Assembly: GCA_033239525.1 (NCBI GenBank)
Contig: BSYO01000005.1
Coordinates: forward strand, 22,736,519 to 22,800,518
Length of the DNA stretch: 64,000 nucleotides
Reading direction: 5' to 3'
Source of the DNA: Nepenthes gracilis
Taxonomy: Eukaryota > Streptophyta > Magnoliopsida > Caryophyllales > Nepenthaceae
Shown: positions 23,310 through 35,200 of the stretch, one piece after another
How positions within the stretch are numbered: position 1 is the stretch's first letter
Layout of the letters: each line of letters opens with the position of its first letter
Notes under the pieces: model-generated
What the model saw: only the letters and a program-made list of their open reading frames with translations
What the model was told of the DNA's origin: nothing
Database searches by the model: none
Made by a program: the position numbers and the translations under genes

Positions 23310-25198
23310 ATGTGGAGGCTGCCGTTCCTCGCCCTGCTGCTGACGAGTTTCTCTTGTTCTGCTGGCGGAAAGCCACAAGTACCTTGCTGCTTCATCTTCG
23401 GTGACTCCTTGTCCGACAGCGGCAACAACAACGGACTTGCGACGCTGGCCAAAGCTGACTTCTTGCCTTACGGGATCGATTTTCCGGAAGGTCCGACCGG
23501 AAGATTCACCAATGGCCGAACCACCGTTGATCTTATCGGTCTCCCTCCCCTCCCCTCCTCCCCTTTCTACTTTCTTTTTTTTTTTTTTAATTCCGAATAA
23601 CTTTATTGTATACGGTTTTGCCTTATATATTACATGCAAGAAGTTGTTTCCATGGTTGGATCCCGTAATGCCAACCCTCCCCTTTCATCGGAACGGGTCT
23701 ATTGCTCCTCGTAAATATGAGAATTGCTGGTAGCAGGTGACTACTTGGGCTTGGAGAGCTACATACCACCATTTGCAAATTCAAGCGGGCAGGAGATACT
23801 CAGGGGCGTGAATTATGCGTCCGGATCTGCTGGAATTCTCAGGGAAACTGGCCAGCAAGTGGTAATAATAATCCTTCAATCAATCATAGTATCACGTGCA
23901 ACAGCACAATTGGCTCAATATTACTTAATGGTCAAGGTTCAGGTCATAGAAGCAACTTTTGTATTTAATACAAGATAAAACTATGTATAATAGATTTTAA
24001 GTGATCCAATCCTTTTTCAGACCCAGGCAAAGCGAGCGTTCAGTAAGGCTGTTGAAATTAGACTTGTGTGAAAATCAGGCTTAGGTGTTCTGCTTTCTCA
24101 AAAATTGAAGCTATGAAGTGTTACACTCTAAAAACAGAATTCAAAGTGTATTACACTCTGAAAAATCTATGCCTTTCAAATTTCCTCTTACAGGGAGGTA
24201 GGATTGCCATGGATATGCAATTACAAAATCATCAAGCAACAATTTCAAGCATTGCTAGCTTACAAGGGGAAGACGCTTCTGGCTACGTAAAAGGGTGCCT
24301 GTACTTTGTATATATCGGAAGCAATGACTACATGCTCAACTACTTCAACTCAGGAACTTCAGCAACCCCCGAAGAATTCACCAATGACCTTATCGGTCCA
24401 TATTCTAAGCAGCTACAGGTCACTTTTTCCATTAATTCTTCAGTTTCTGTCGCATAATTTCTATTTCCTATATAAGGAACATACTGTTTTGATGGAAAGA
24501 AATTCGATCAAAATCCAATCTTTGCTGGTTTTGGGTTGCAGAGTTTGTACGAATATGGAGCAAGAAGGGTTGTTTTGTTTGGCCTGGGTCCTTTGGGATG
24601 CCTTCCGTTGTTCCAGACAACGGGCAAATGCGAAGACAATATTAACGATGCCATCCAGGGATTCAACAGCAATCTCAAATCACTGGTCGACGAGTTGAAC
24701 AAAGAATTTCCCGATGCCCAGTTCATTTTTGTCAACACTTTCTCCATTGTGTCCCCCGATCTTTCTGCTCTCGGTATTCACATACACAGCATATCCATCA
24801 AATTATGCGTGCTATGCTAATTTTCCGTCCCTCTCTTTCTATTGGGTGCGCTCTAATAGTCATTTCATGTTTCAGATTTAAGCGTCGTTAACGTTCCATG
24901 CTGTGGGGTAGGCGACCTATATTGCCTTCCATTGACAATTCCATGTGGAAATAGGAATTCCTATGCGTACTGGGATAACGCTCATCCTACTGAGGCGGCC
25001 AATAGAGTGTTGGCAAGTAGAGCTTACAGAGCCAGGGATCCTAATGATACTTATCCGATGGATATTAGCCACCTCGTGAAATCTATGGGATCGGGAACCG
25101 ATGGCAGAACAGTAGCAGCAGCATCGAGCTCTGGGAAATTAATGTCAACATGCCTAATGTTGTGTGCAATTATGTTCATCACAAAGCAGAAAATTTAA
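23310..25198 (+). CDS. GDSL-type esterase/lipase (SGNH hydrolase), gene 2, five exons
   Basis: A secreted GDSL hydrolase of 377 aa; substrate unknown. Exons are 23310-23538, 23737-23861, 24194-24418, 24542-24773 and 24876-25198. Introns are GT-AG and phases match gene 1 exactly (1,0,0,1). Residues 1-20 form a signal peptide ([20 protein letters not shown]). Block I is [14 protein letters not shown] with Ser33, block II is [11 protein letters not shown], block III is GSND at 160-163, and block V is WDNAHP with Asp304 and His307. It shares [15 protein letters not shown], the C-terminal MDISHLVK and the short exon 4/5 loop with gene 1, so the two are tandem duplicates. The C-terminus has about 38 extra residues with a hydrophobic stretch ([12 protein letters not shown]) absent from gene 1. 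Introns are much shorter (102-332 bp). Exon 2 has a tandem acceptor TAGCAG; use of the first AG would add one codon. Confidence 0.9.
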
Positions 25199-26165
25199 TT
25201 TAGATGTGGTTTTCCAGGGGTGGTTGGGATGATCTAGACCTGTGTAGGTCTAGTACATTTTAACTTGACTTTATAGATGCTGGTATCTTTCAGCTTTTGG
25301 GAGTCAGACTTGTGAATTAATTCATATGGCTGATTTTGCAAAAAAGTAACTAAATCATACGATGTTCATAAATTCAAAACCTAAGGAAAGCGGGTCCTAT
25401 TTTATCTATCATAGCTAAAACCCTGTTTATAATAGAGAATGATACAATAATTTCTAGGGAAAAGAGACTGTCTTATCTTCCCGTTTCGGGCTTTCACTTT
25501 ACTTGTACTTCTATCTTTAACTCGATAATCCTCCAGTTTCAATGTGTCATCGGTCAAAGTTTTATAATATCGTCTGCTAACATGTATATGAAAATGTACA
25601 AAGTCAAGGATCTTTAATACTTTGTTATTTGGAGTATGATCGAGTGTTGAGTTTCTTGTACTATATTGGATTTCATCGCCTCGCAATGGAGTAAAACAAG
25701 GTTTCTCATAAACAAAAATAATACCCGGTAATTGAGATGACACACTTCCAGCACAAAAGCGGTATTTATCCAAGAGTAAAAGGTACAGAAGCACAGAAGC
25801 ATTTGAAGGAGAATTAAGCAGAATCATGGCCGGGGAAAGGTAAATAAAGAAAAGGACAGCTGTAAAAAGTAACAACATTAGGATGTTTCAGATACAATAG
25901 TCATAGAAACAGAATTCATAAGCACGACATATTGCCAGTAAATAGTTGAAAATACCGATATTATGAAACATTTGCTGGGTTACTACATTGCATAAGATGA
26001 CTGAGTCATTTGCCTTCCAGCAGCTAAATTGGATTGCCGTTTCTGCATACACGAATTCTCCAATGCATATATTAACTGCAAAGAAGCAACACTAAATAAT
26101 TAAGTACCTTCCAAAATTGATAACATGCTTGTGTATTCCTATTCAATGATCGAATGTAGGCATTC
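25199..26165. other. Convergent intergenic region between GDSL gene 2 and the MADS gene
   Basis: Both neighbours end here, the GDSL gene from the left and the MADS gene from the right, so it holds both 3' UTRs. A 158-codon reading frame on the minus strand (25402-25878) has no recognisable domain and a composition like non-coding sequence. I do not call it a gene. Confidence 0.5.
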
Positions 26166-26231
26166 TTACACTAATTGAAGAGAAGTCTGGTCTTGGCATG
26201 AGTACTGATTATTAGGTTGTAATTCATTTAC
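26166..26231 (-). pseudogene. Conserved AG C-terminal motifs lying behind the premature stop
   Basis: Reading on in frame after the TAA gives VNELQPNNQY, SCQDQTSLQLV and then a second TAA at 26168-26166. These are AG motif I (VN.LQPN..Y) and AG motif II (QDQT.LQLV), normally the end of the protein. No splice site removes the upstream stop: the only nearby GT donor (AA|GTAAAT) lies after it. The segment has stayed in frame and recognisable, which suggests that the stop is recent, polymorphic or a sequencing error. Confidence 0.85.
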
Positions 26232-29200
26232 TTAGAAGAAATGACGAGAATCGAATGTTTGGGAAGACATAAGCTGATAGTCAGGGGTACTCCCAGGCAT
26301 CAGGTTCATGCTGCTTTGTTGGGCTCTCTCATTCTCAGATATCTGCAAAACAATGCATGTATAGTCATTGTTACTGACAAGCATCAAGTGCTTGTGTTAG
26401 TCTTTGGGATCATTTTGCATGCTCTTGTGTATATTTATTCGAGAGAAAAGTGAGTGTGAGAATGTGAAAGAGACCCTTGCTCGAAGAAACTGATTGTTGT
26501 GCTGCAATTCAATTTCCTGCAAAATTACAACTTGTATCATGAAAATTAGCTCGTTGAAGGAATTAGGCACACTAAACAGCAAGCAACTATATAGTAGTTA
26601 GTGAAATAGCAGGAGTTGATTCTGCAAAGTAGTGCTTTTATAAGAACTAGTGATCTAACTAGAATTTTAACTGTCAGAGTTGCATTGAGGTTTACATACG
26701 CAAACCTTGGTAGTGGACATTGGACATTTATGGCTTCGGTATAAGATTGACACGAGGCAAGCAGCATCAATCTTAAAAATTATTCTATGTATGATAAATA
26801 GGAGTAACGGATTTAGTCTCAATTATATGCGTTGATTAGTGGCTCTTCTCTCTTTAACACATGTCTAATCCATCTTATAGCATCTTGATCATGATAACTG
26901 CATAAAATTTACAATCGGATGACAATTTGAAAAAGGATGCTCAAAATATGATCCTTTCTCTGTGAGCATAGGGAGGAAGACAAGGGGCACAACAACGAAG
27001 TGGAAGAGGAAAGGGGTGATGAAGGGTGGCAGTTAAGGAGTGAGTGTTGGGTCTGGTCACTCTCTTATGGGTAACCCAACAAACTGGAGACGTTATCGAA
27101 GGCTTCATAGGACTTGTGCGGGGTGCTGCGAATTGGCTGCAGCTGAAAGGCCCGAGGACTTTATGCAGCAAAAGAACGAGGACTTTGTGGAGTCGGACGG
27201 ACAGCAAAGTGGACGGCCAAGGAGCGCAGATGGACAAGGTACGTAGACTTACCTTGAGGCAAAATGGACGTGGATGGCTGAAGGTGCACAAACAGCTGAT
27301 AGTGCGCGGATGGCTAAGGATGCATATTGGTAGGCACGAATTAGCCTTGAGGCCAAGAAGGCAAATCGCGGGTGTACAAACGGCTGATAGTGCGCGAACG
27401 GCCAAGGAAGCAAAAAGGCCGACTGATGAAGCGCACAGAATTTACCGGTTGGTTTATTGGTATAAAAACGCCTGAGGATATGGGCTGTGCACTGTGAAGA
27501 CCGAGGACATGGGTAATTCCGAGGTCGTTGTTCTTGCCTGGAGATATCAAGGAATGCCTGAGAACTTTGTGATAACCAAGGATACAGAGAACGACTAATG
27601 GTCCGCAGACTTGAGAGCAGCAAGGACCAAAGACATCGTCACAGCTGACAGTTCGCTTGGTAGGCTTTGTAGGCTTTGCAGAGCAGGTTGCAGAATTACA
27701 GTGTGTGCGTCGTCTATGCAGATGACAGATTACAGAGTTGGTGGGTAAAGTTGTTGACAGGTTGCAAAACTGATGGCAGACATTTGGTCACATGCAACCT
27801 GCCTATTAGTAGATGGTCTCTAGGCAGGATTCTTATAAATATGCATGTTGGGCATATGGTGAAGAAAACACACAGGACGCAAGGGAAGACACAAGAGTGA
27901 GAGAGGCGGTTAAATCTCCAGAGGAAGCTCACGGCGGTGAAGTCTAGGAGGGTGAAAGGAAAGGAGAGGAGTGCACCACCAATGAGGAAAGAGAGAAGAA
28001 AAACAGAGAGTGAAAAGAATGAGAGTTTTCTTATTTACTCTAAAGAGGTTTTTCTTTGTCCAACTAGGTGTGTAGCGGATACTCCATTTGGGAGTTATTT
28101 GTAAATAATTTTCACATAGTAGACTTGTTGTGAATTTTGTGTCTTGTAATTTTTTTCTTCGATTTGTGAAGGATTTTCCATATAAAATTTGTATGTGCTT
28201 CTCTTTTTTCCTGTGTGTGCATTATTGTCCGACCGGCCACTTGTGCTAACAAGTTTGTGCCTTTTTGTCCGACCGACCTTGCCCCCCCAACAGTGAGAAG
28301 GTGGCAAGAGGTGGTGCAGTGATGAAGGGGAGGAGCGGCAATGATAGGATGGTGATTTTGATATTTCACTGTCTAATATTAAGTTCTTTTAGTTTTTGTG
28401 CAAAAATGGATGGTGATTTCCCCCTTTTTTATAGAAAAAGAGGCCAGTATTCACTGCCAGGGAACATATTGTTTGGGATCATGTTTACATATTGGTCTTG
28501 TTGAATTCAGTTATCGTATAGTTTTGTAAAAATGTATATATTTTCTAGGTGATTTTACATAAATAATGCTAAATAGACTTAATACTAGTAAGAAGTATAT
28601 TGGCAGGTTACTCTTTAACCTGGTATTTTGACTGGCATTCTTTATTCATACAAATACCTTAGATGGTATGGACATCCCAAGGGAAAGGAATTCTAGTGGC
28701 ATTTGTTATTGAAGGTGAATGGATTGCGAATTGGAATGGTCTTCCACGCTGCTTATCTGAATTTAAGTTGGAGACTCATGGCTAATTAGGGAGGCAGTAT
28801 CTAATATGTTTTGACTTAATTACCAGATATTACCCAACATGTATAGATTCAATAACATATAATATCTGACAAGTTTTGAATTAATTACTAGATAAAAGGT
28901 TAGCAAAGAAAATTTTCAGTATGATTGCTTACTGACAATCCACATCCAGCATGATCAACCTGATTGCCACCCCCAATTGATGATCTAGAATTGAGGAGAG
29001 GGCCTTGATTCACCACACCTTTTGCACTAGATGTTCTACGCATTTTTCTTATGATTTGGTTAGGAAATACTGCATATAAGGATGATTTCTCGTGTTTCTT
29101 TGCTCTGAAATGCTTATTGCTCTCCGCAGACGAGATGATTCATTGGTTCGGCTAACAGAGATGTTCTTAGCTAAGGGCAATGGGATGGCACTAGCTACCC

Positions 29201-32200
29201 TGTACCACTTATAAACAACAATAAATACTTAAATCCCACTATATAGAGTAAACTATTGAAAGCCACTTATCTCCTCCTAGGTGCAGTCCTCGACATTCTG
29301 CACAACAGAAGAGTGTGAGTGAGTTGAGCTAAGCCATAGTTGTGGCAGTGTAGTGCTATTAGCTTGCCATGACAAGACAGGTGAGTTCAACAAAACTAAG
29401 GATGTTGTTGACCAGTGTTGAGCTTTGTAGGGGTCTTTTATTATTTTTCTCTCATGTATTGTTAATCCGTCTATTTCATAATTATTAGTATTGATATTAT
29501 TAATCAAGTTCATTATATTATATAGATTACTTACAAGTTATAATAGTATGTTAACTGATCCATGTCCTCTTTATGCTTCATTACAAAAGCTGCCTTATGA
29601 TTTTCTATTCTCTCAAACAATATAACATGTTTAGTAGATGTAAGCATATCCAAGCATCTTTTTTTACCTTCTAAATTTATATTTTTTATGTGTGCATATA
29701 TGCATATATGCCTGAATACTTGGCCAATCTTACGGTATGTTGAAGTTTACTAGCCTAGTTTAATCATTCTTTTAACATTTTACGATTATTGCACTCTTTT
29801 TTATTACATAATGTAGCACAGCGTAGCCCCACCTGTTGTCTTCTATGTAGTTGACATGCTTTATGGTTATAATTATTTAATGCTTTTTCTCGGTGGAGGG
29901 CTGATTAAGGCCTTAATGTAGCTGATAGACATTTATTTTTATTTAATATTCTGTGATTATTTTTATTTAATAGCAGGAGAATTTGGGTAGGTCAATGTGG
30001 TTATATTTTTGTCGTTGCTCTCCAACCAAATTAGTTGCTTCAGCGTATTGTCTGTTTACAGGTTGTTCATGATATTTGTATCTCCAAGTGTTGTCTATAT
30101 CATGTAGTTATTTTGTAAAATTTTCAGCAGCCATTTTTTCGATGCATGTAGATCATAAAAGTGGAATAACCAAAATCCACCATTCAGGAGGGCCCGCTCC
30201 AGATATGAGTTATGACAAGATAGTAGAAAGACTTGACCATGCATATATGAAATATCTAGTTAATCTTGTATCCATGACAGGAAATAAAACCATTTGAACA
30301 TTGGAAAGCATGATCCTAATGTCAATGGAAAGACCGTGTGACAGTTTTGTTGGGGATTTGTCTCGGATACACACCACCTGACGTAACGGAATAGTATCCG
30401 AACCTTTCGTCGGCCGTTAGTGACCAAATTGTGAACACACAAAACATAACAATATATAATAATTTTTAACGTGAAAAACCCTTTTAAACCAAGGAAAAAA
30501 ACTACGGGATAAATTTTAAAAAATCTTCATTGTATAAAATTTGGTTATACAAATTTCCGAGATAAAGTACTTGCAATCGATCTAAGATAGAATAAAAAGC
30601 TCCAGAGTAAGAGTAAGAAAACATCCTTCTCTCTTTTCTCTCTTTTTTTTCTCTCCTTCGTCTCTCATGGACGAAGCTCTCTACTCTCTAATTTTACAAA
30701 GTGACTTTTGGCAAAGAAGGGAAGGTCCGCTCACCTCTTCCACATTTCACCTTAAAGCGCTTGGTGCGCTTTATAATGACATTTAGCCCAAATCCCGTAA
30801 AATGGTCAGCTCATATGCTTTGGATCTTGTAGGGGATTTATTACATCAAATCGCTCACCTGCTTTGGATCTTGTAGGGGATTTCTTACACCAAATCGCTC
30901 ACTTGTTCTGAATCTTGTAGAGGATTTGTCACACCAACTTTGAAGTACTAGCTGTCATTTTTCACACTTTCACCAGTTTCCTCGCTTTTGGTAGAATAGG
31001 CTCAATCCCATCTACTCTGACGGCCTCATCTCTACTCGACTACATTATCCTAGTTGCTTGACTGACCTCTAGGCAGGCATCTCTGGCCGGCTTCTTCTTC
31101 CATCCTGTTGGCCTCTCCAGCTAGCCTCACCCAGGCGGCCAGTCTTCCTGGCCGACCTCACACTAACTTTGGAGCACCTACCCGTCATTTTTCACACTTT
31201 CACCAGTTCCCACGCTTTTGGTAGAACAGGCCCAGCCCCATCTACTCTGATGGCCTCATCCCGGCTCGACTACATTAGCCTAACTGCTCCTGACTGGCCT
31301 CTAGGCTGGCTTTTTCTCAACTAGCTAGCCTCTCTAACCGGCTTCTTCTTCCTATCCTGTCGGCCTCTCCCGCCAGCCTCACCCAGGTAGCTAGTCTTCC
31401 TGGCCGGCGTCTTCCATCTGGTTGGCCACTTTAGGCTAGCCGTCTTCAGTCCTCCGACAACCCCTTCACCTCGCATCAATCTGGCTACCTCTTGGTCTCA
31501 ATAATCTGGCTGCCCTTGGTAGGCTGTCCAACCAGCCTCCAGCTGCCGGTAGGCTCCTTCAGTTGGCCGGCCGGCCAACCTCATCAGCTCGACAAGGATT
31601 ACTCCTCTGCCCTCTTGCCGCGTGCGTAAACATTCTGATCTTTCGATGACTTTTTGTTTGTTAAATTACCCTTAAGGGAGTAATTAAAACCCAACAAGTT
31701 TAATTTTTAGTTTTTTCCCCTATTTTCTTGGCTAAGCAAATTCTTGTTGGATTTGGTCACTCCCTTGTGGGTGCCCAACAAATGAAAAAGTTATAAGAGA
31801 TCGTACAGGGTTTGTGCGGAGTGCTATAACTGGCTGTAGAAGAAGGGTTGAGAATTTTGTAGGGATAAGGCTCGAGGACTTTATGCAGCAAGGAGACAAG
31901 GACTTTGCGAAGATAAGGCCCGAGGACTTTATACAGTAAGGAGATAATGACTTTGTGGAGATAAGGTTCGAGGACTTTATGCAGCAAGAAGTCAAGAACT
32001 TTGCGGAGATAAGTCTCAAGGATTTTTTACAGCAACGAGCCAAGGACTTTGCGGAGAGAAGGCCCGAGGACCTTATGCAGTAAAGGACTGAGAATTTGAG
32101 GAGGAATTTAGGAGGAGAATTTTGGTGTGGCCAATTTGCTGGAGAGAGAGCAAATTAGCCGGTTGGCAAAGTGACCAATCAACGGAGGTTGACCAGCTGA

Positions 32201-35200
32201 TAGCAAAATGACCGATATCCAAAGATTTACCGGTATGGATAAATTTACCGGTAATGGACAAATTAACGGTATGGGCAAATTGACCGTTATGGATGGATTT
32301 GTCGGTATGACAAATGATCGGTATGGAATTTCTGAATGAAATCCCAGTATGAAATTGACAGGTATGCTACAGTGCCAGGTTGGGGACAAAATGGCCGATT
32401 TGCCCAAAACAGCCAAGAAGCAGATAACGCCCAAGGATATGGATTGATACTTGGAGACCTAGACACGTAGATGCCAGCTCAGAAAATTGATTGAGTATGC
32501 GTGATCTTAGAAGAATATGTGCAGAGTTGGTGCCGTTTCTGTAAAGCACGATGATTTGCAATGCATGCGTCGTCTGTGCAGGTGGTATGTTGCAGAGCTG
32601 CTGGTGGTAGGTATTTGTCCATACGCAGTCTGCCTTTTGGACAGATGGTCTCCAAAAAAAGTAATATATATGCATGTTGGGTATGCGGTGAAATACATAC
32701 ACAAGTGGAGAATAACAAGTGAAAACACAAATGTAGAGAACAAAGTGTGTGACACTGTGTGTGAAAAAGAAAAGAGAATGGAGTGCACCACCGGTAAGGA
32801 TAAGAGAAGAAAAACAGAGATATAAGAGCAAAGTGATGGTTTTCCTCCCTCTGGTGTTGTTTTTCTTAGTCTGTCTTAGGTATGTAGTGGATAATCCATC
32901 TCAAAATTTTTTATAACCAATCTTTACATAGTGGATTTGTTGCGGATTAAGTATCCCGTGGTTTTCTCCTTTGATTTGTGAAGGATTTTCACGTAAATCT
33001 TGTATATTCTTCATCTTTTACCCACATTGTGTGTGTGTGAATTCTTATTCAACCGGCCCCTTTTGCCCCAACAATTCTATCTACTTCAAGCCTATTCTAC
33101 AACATAAAGACTAAATGAGAAAACCAAATAAGATTGTCTTCACCCACTAAACAATACTTCCTATCTTCTCTTTCAAAATCAATTGTCCTAAGATATGTCA
33201 GGAGCACAAAACAACAGCCAACAAGAAGAATCACCTGAAACAGTCTTCTTCAGCATGCCGTTTCTAGTGCAACTAGTAAAACAGTATTTATCATGTCTGT
33301 TAAATTAAGCGTCTAACATACGAAGCAAGCTGCTTCTACAGAAGGTTTTTTTTTTTTTACTTTTTTTGGGGTGGGGGAGGGAGGGGAGGGTGAGTGCTGT
33401 CCTAATTATTTAAGGTAGAGCAAAAATCTGACTTATTTTAACTTTTGTTTAAGTATTTTTAAAGACTGAAAATTCCCTAATAAATGTCACAAAAATCAGA
33501 GAAAATGATACCCAGAAAAAAATGCAAGAACAGGATTAGTACCCTTTTTTGCATGAACTCAATCTCAGCAAACAGCAACTCATTCTGTTGAGATAAGATT
33601 AAAAGAATAAGCAGGAAGAACTTTAAGAGAGAATCAGTAGCAACAAAATCAATCAAATTTGCTGTGGAGAGATGTTTAGGTGCCTTTTTAAAAAAAAAAT
33701 TGAAAAGTGCTTTTGAGAAAATCAATACATTACAGTTTTCCCAAAAATACATTTGTGGTGTTTAAAAAAATAATAATTGAAACTCGTAAAAACACCAAAA
33801 AAAAGAAAAGAAAAGAAAAGCTTCTAAAGAATCTCAATTAGTTTTTGAAAGACACAATTTGTAACATTTTCCAAAAGCCAAGTCAACATTAAGGCCAGAC
33901 ATTATAAGAATTGAGTTGAGGATGACACCTTCTTAGATCGGATTTTGCTTATGCCTCGCTCTAATTTACCATCCAGAATCTTGAGATCTTTCATATTTAG
34001 TGAACTCAGCCCCTCACCCAGCATATGCCTGGGGAATGACATTTTTAATAGTATTAAAGTTTAATTTTCTACGCAAAAAGAAACTAAAGATTAACACATT
34101 TTCAATTTTGTAGGTTGATTGTCTTAACAATGGGGAAGACATACCTGTTTGAGTCCTGAATTCTGCGTATCTCATTGCGAAGTTTGGCAGCCTCTCGTTG
34201 ATAGTACTGCAATCCAACCATAACACCTCAGTAGAATATACTGCCCATAAAGTTAGGAGAGATAGCACATTTGAGCATTGCGTGTTTTAAGGAACAAATT
34301 GAAATTTTATGTAATTATCACCTAGTTGACAATATACAGATCCTGCAAAGGACACATGCTACTGCTGGATGCAATTAAATATTTAGAGAACTCTTGGATT
34401 GAAGAGCTGGAAATTTCACAAAGGACATAAAAGAAATACAGCATGGTGCTTAGATTGATGAAAGCCAAAGCTTAACCTCACTAACCCGGAAATCATTCTA
34501 CGTGAGAAACAATAAGGAAAGCTTCCCTTTGTTGTTAGTTCAAAAATATGGACAATGGATTTCTACAAACCATCTACTTCGTTTCCACCACCAAATAAAG
34601 CTGAATACAACGAAACAAAATATAGGATTGTATATATCGGTGCTGGGGGATACCGTAAGAAAAATGCAACATGTCTCCATATCAGCAATATATTATAATA
34701 CAGTGCTCGATATTCCCTCCAAGTCCTCAGCTTTTCTTCTCTTTCTTTAATATTCCCCATCCCAAACTGTCAAAAAACCCCATTGCCACTCAATTCTTTT
34801 TGTCTTTATAATCATATTTCTTTAATGATGTTGTTGCTTATTGTGGAATATTTCCATAACTAACTTTATTTTGGATTATTTTTTTATACCGATAACAATA
34901 CTGATATTTTTATCCATACTCAACAACTATTTTCAGAATTTGTTCACCTTCAAATTTGTTCACTTTTGACATTAATTTGACATTTTTCTTTTTTTTTTTT
35001 TTGGAGAATAACCCATTTGGGCACTTCAAATTTCAAATTAAATGTTGACTCCCTGAAGCTTCAACATTTTTTTTTTAAATTTTCACCCCTATCATTAATC
35101 TCCCTTAATTTCTCCTGGCATTGCTAACAGAGGAGTACCTTACTGATTTATGGCTGAAATATGGAGGAATATACAATCCTTTCTTATAATTTAAAAAACT

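Larger units (their letters stand above)
26517..33542 (-). other. MADS gene intron between exons 6 and 7 (7.0 kb, transposon-loaded)
   Basis: The intron separates two 42 bp exons. It contains three solo LTRs (27045-28292, 30348-31696, 31745-33073) that together make up more than half of its length. Between them lie exon-like fragments at about 28925-29215 and 30110-30297. In related genes this intron is usually short, so the expansion is by insertion. Confidence 0.8.

Noticed and set aside
23151..23639. 162-codon frame antisense to GDSL gene 2 exon 1
   Set aside because: It is the mirror of a real exon; the plus strand carries the signal peptide and GDSL block I.
25402..25878. 158-codon open frame on the minus strand between GDSL gene 2 and the MADS gene
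   Set aside because: No domain, no plausible promoter, and a composition like translated AT-rich DNA. It overlaps the expected 3' UTR of the MADS gene.
26941..27623. Several long overlapping frames on both strands at 27-27.6 kb
   Set aside because: They lie entirely inside the solo LTR 27045-28292 and are by-products of its GC-richer repeats.
32367..32831. 154-codon minus-strand frame
   Set aside because: It falls within the solo LTR 31745-33073 and has no recognisable domain.
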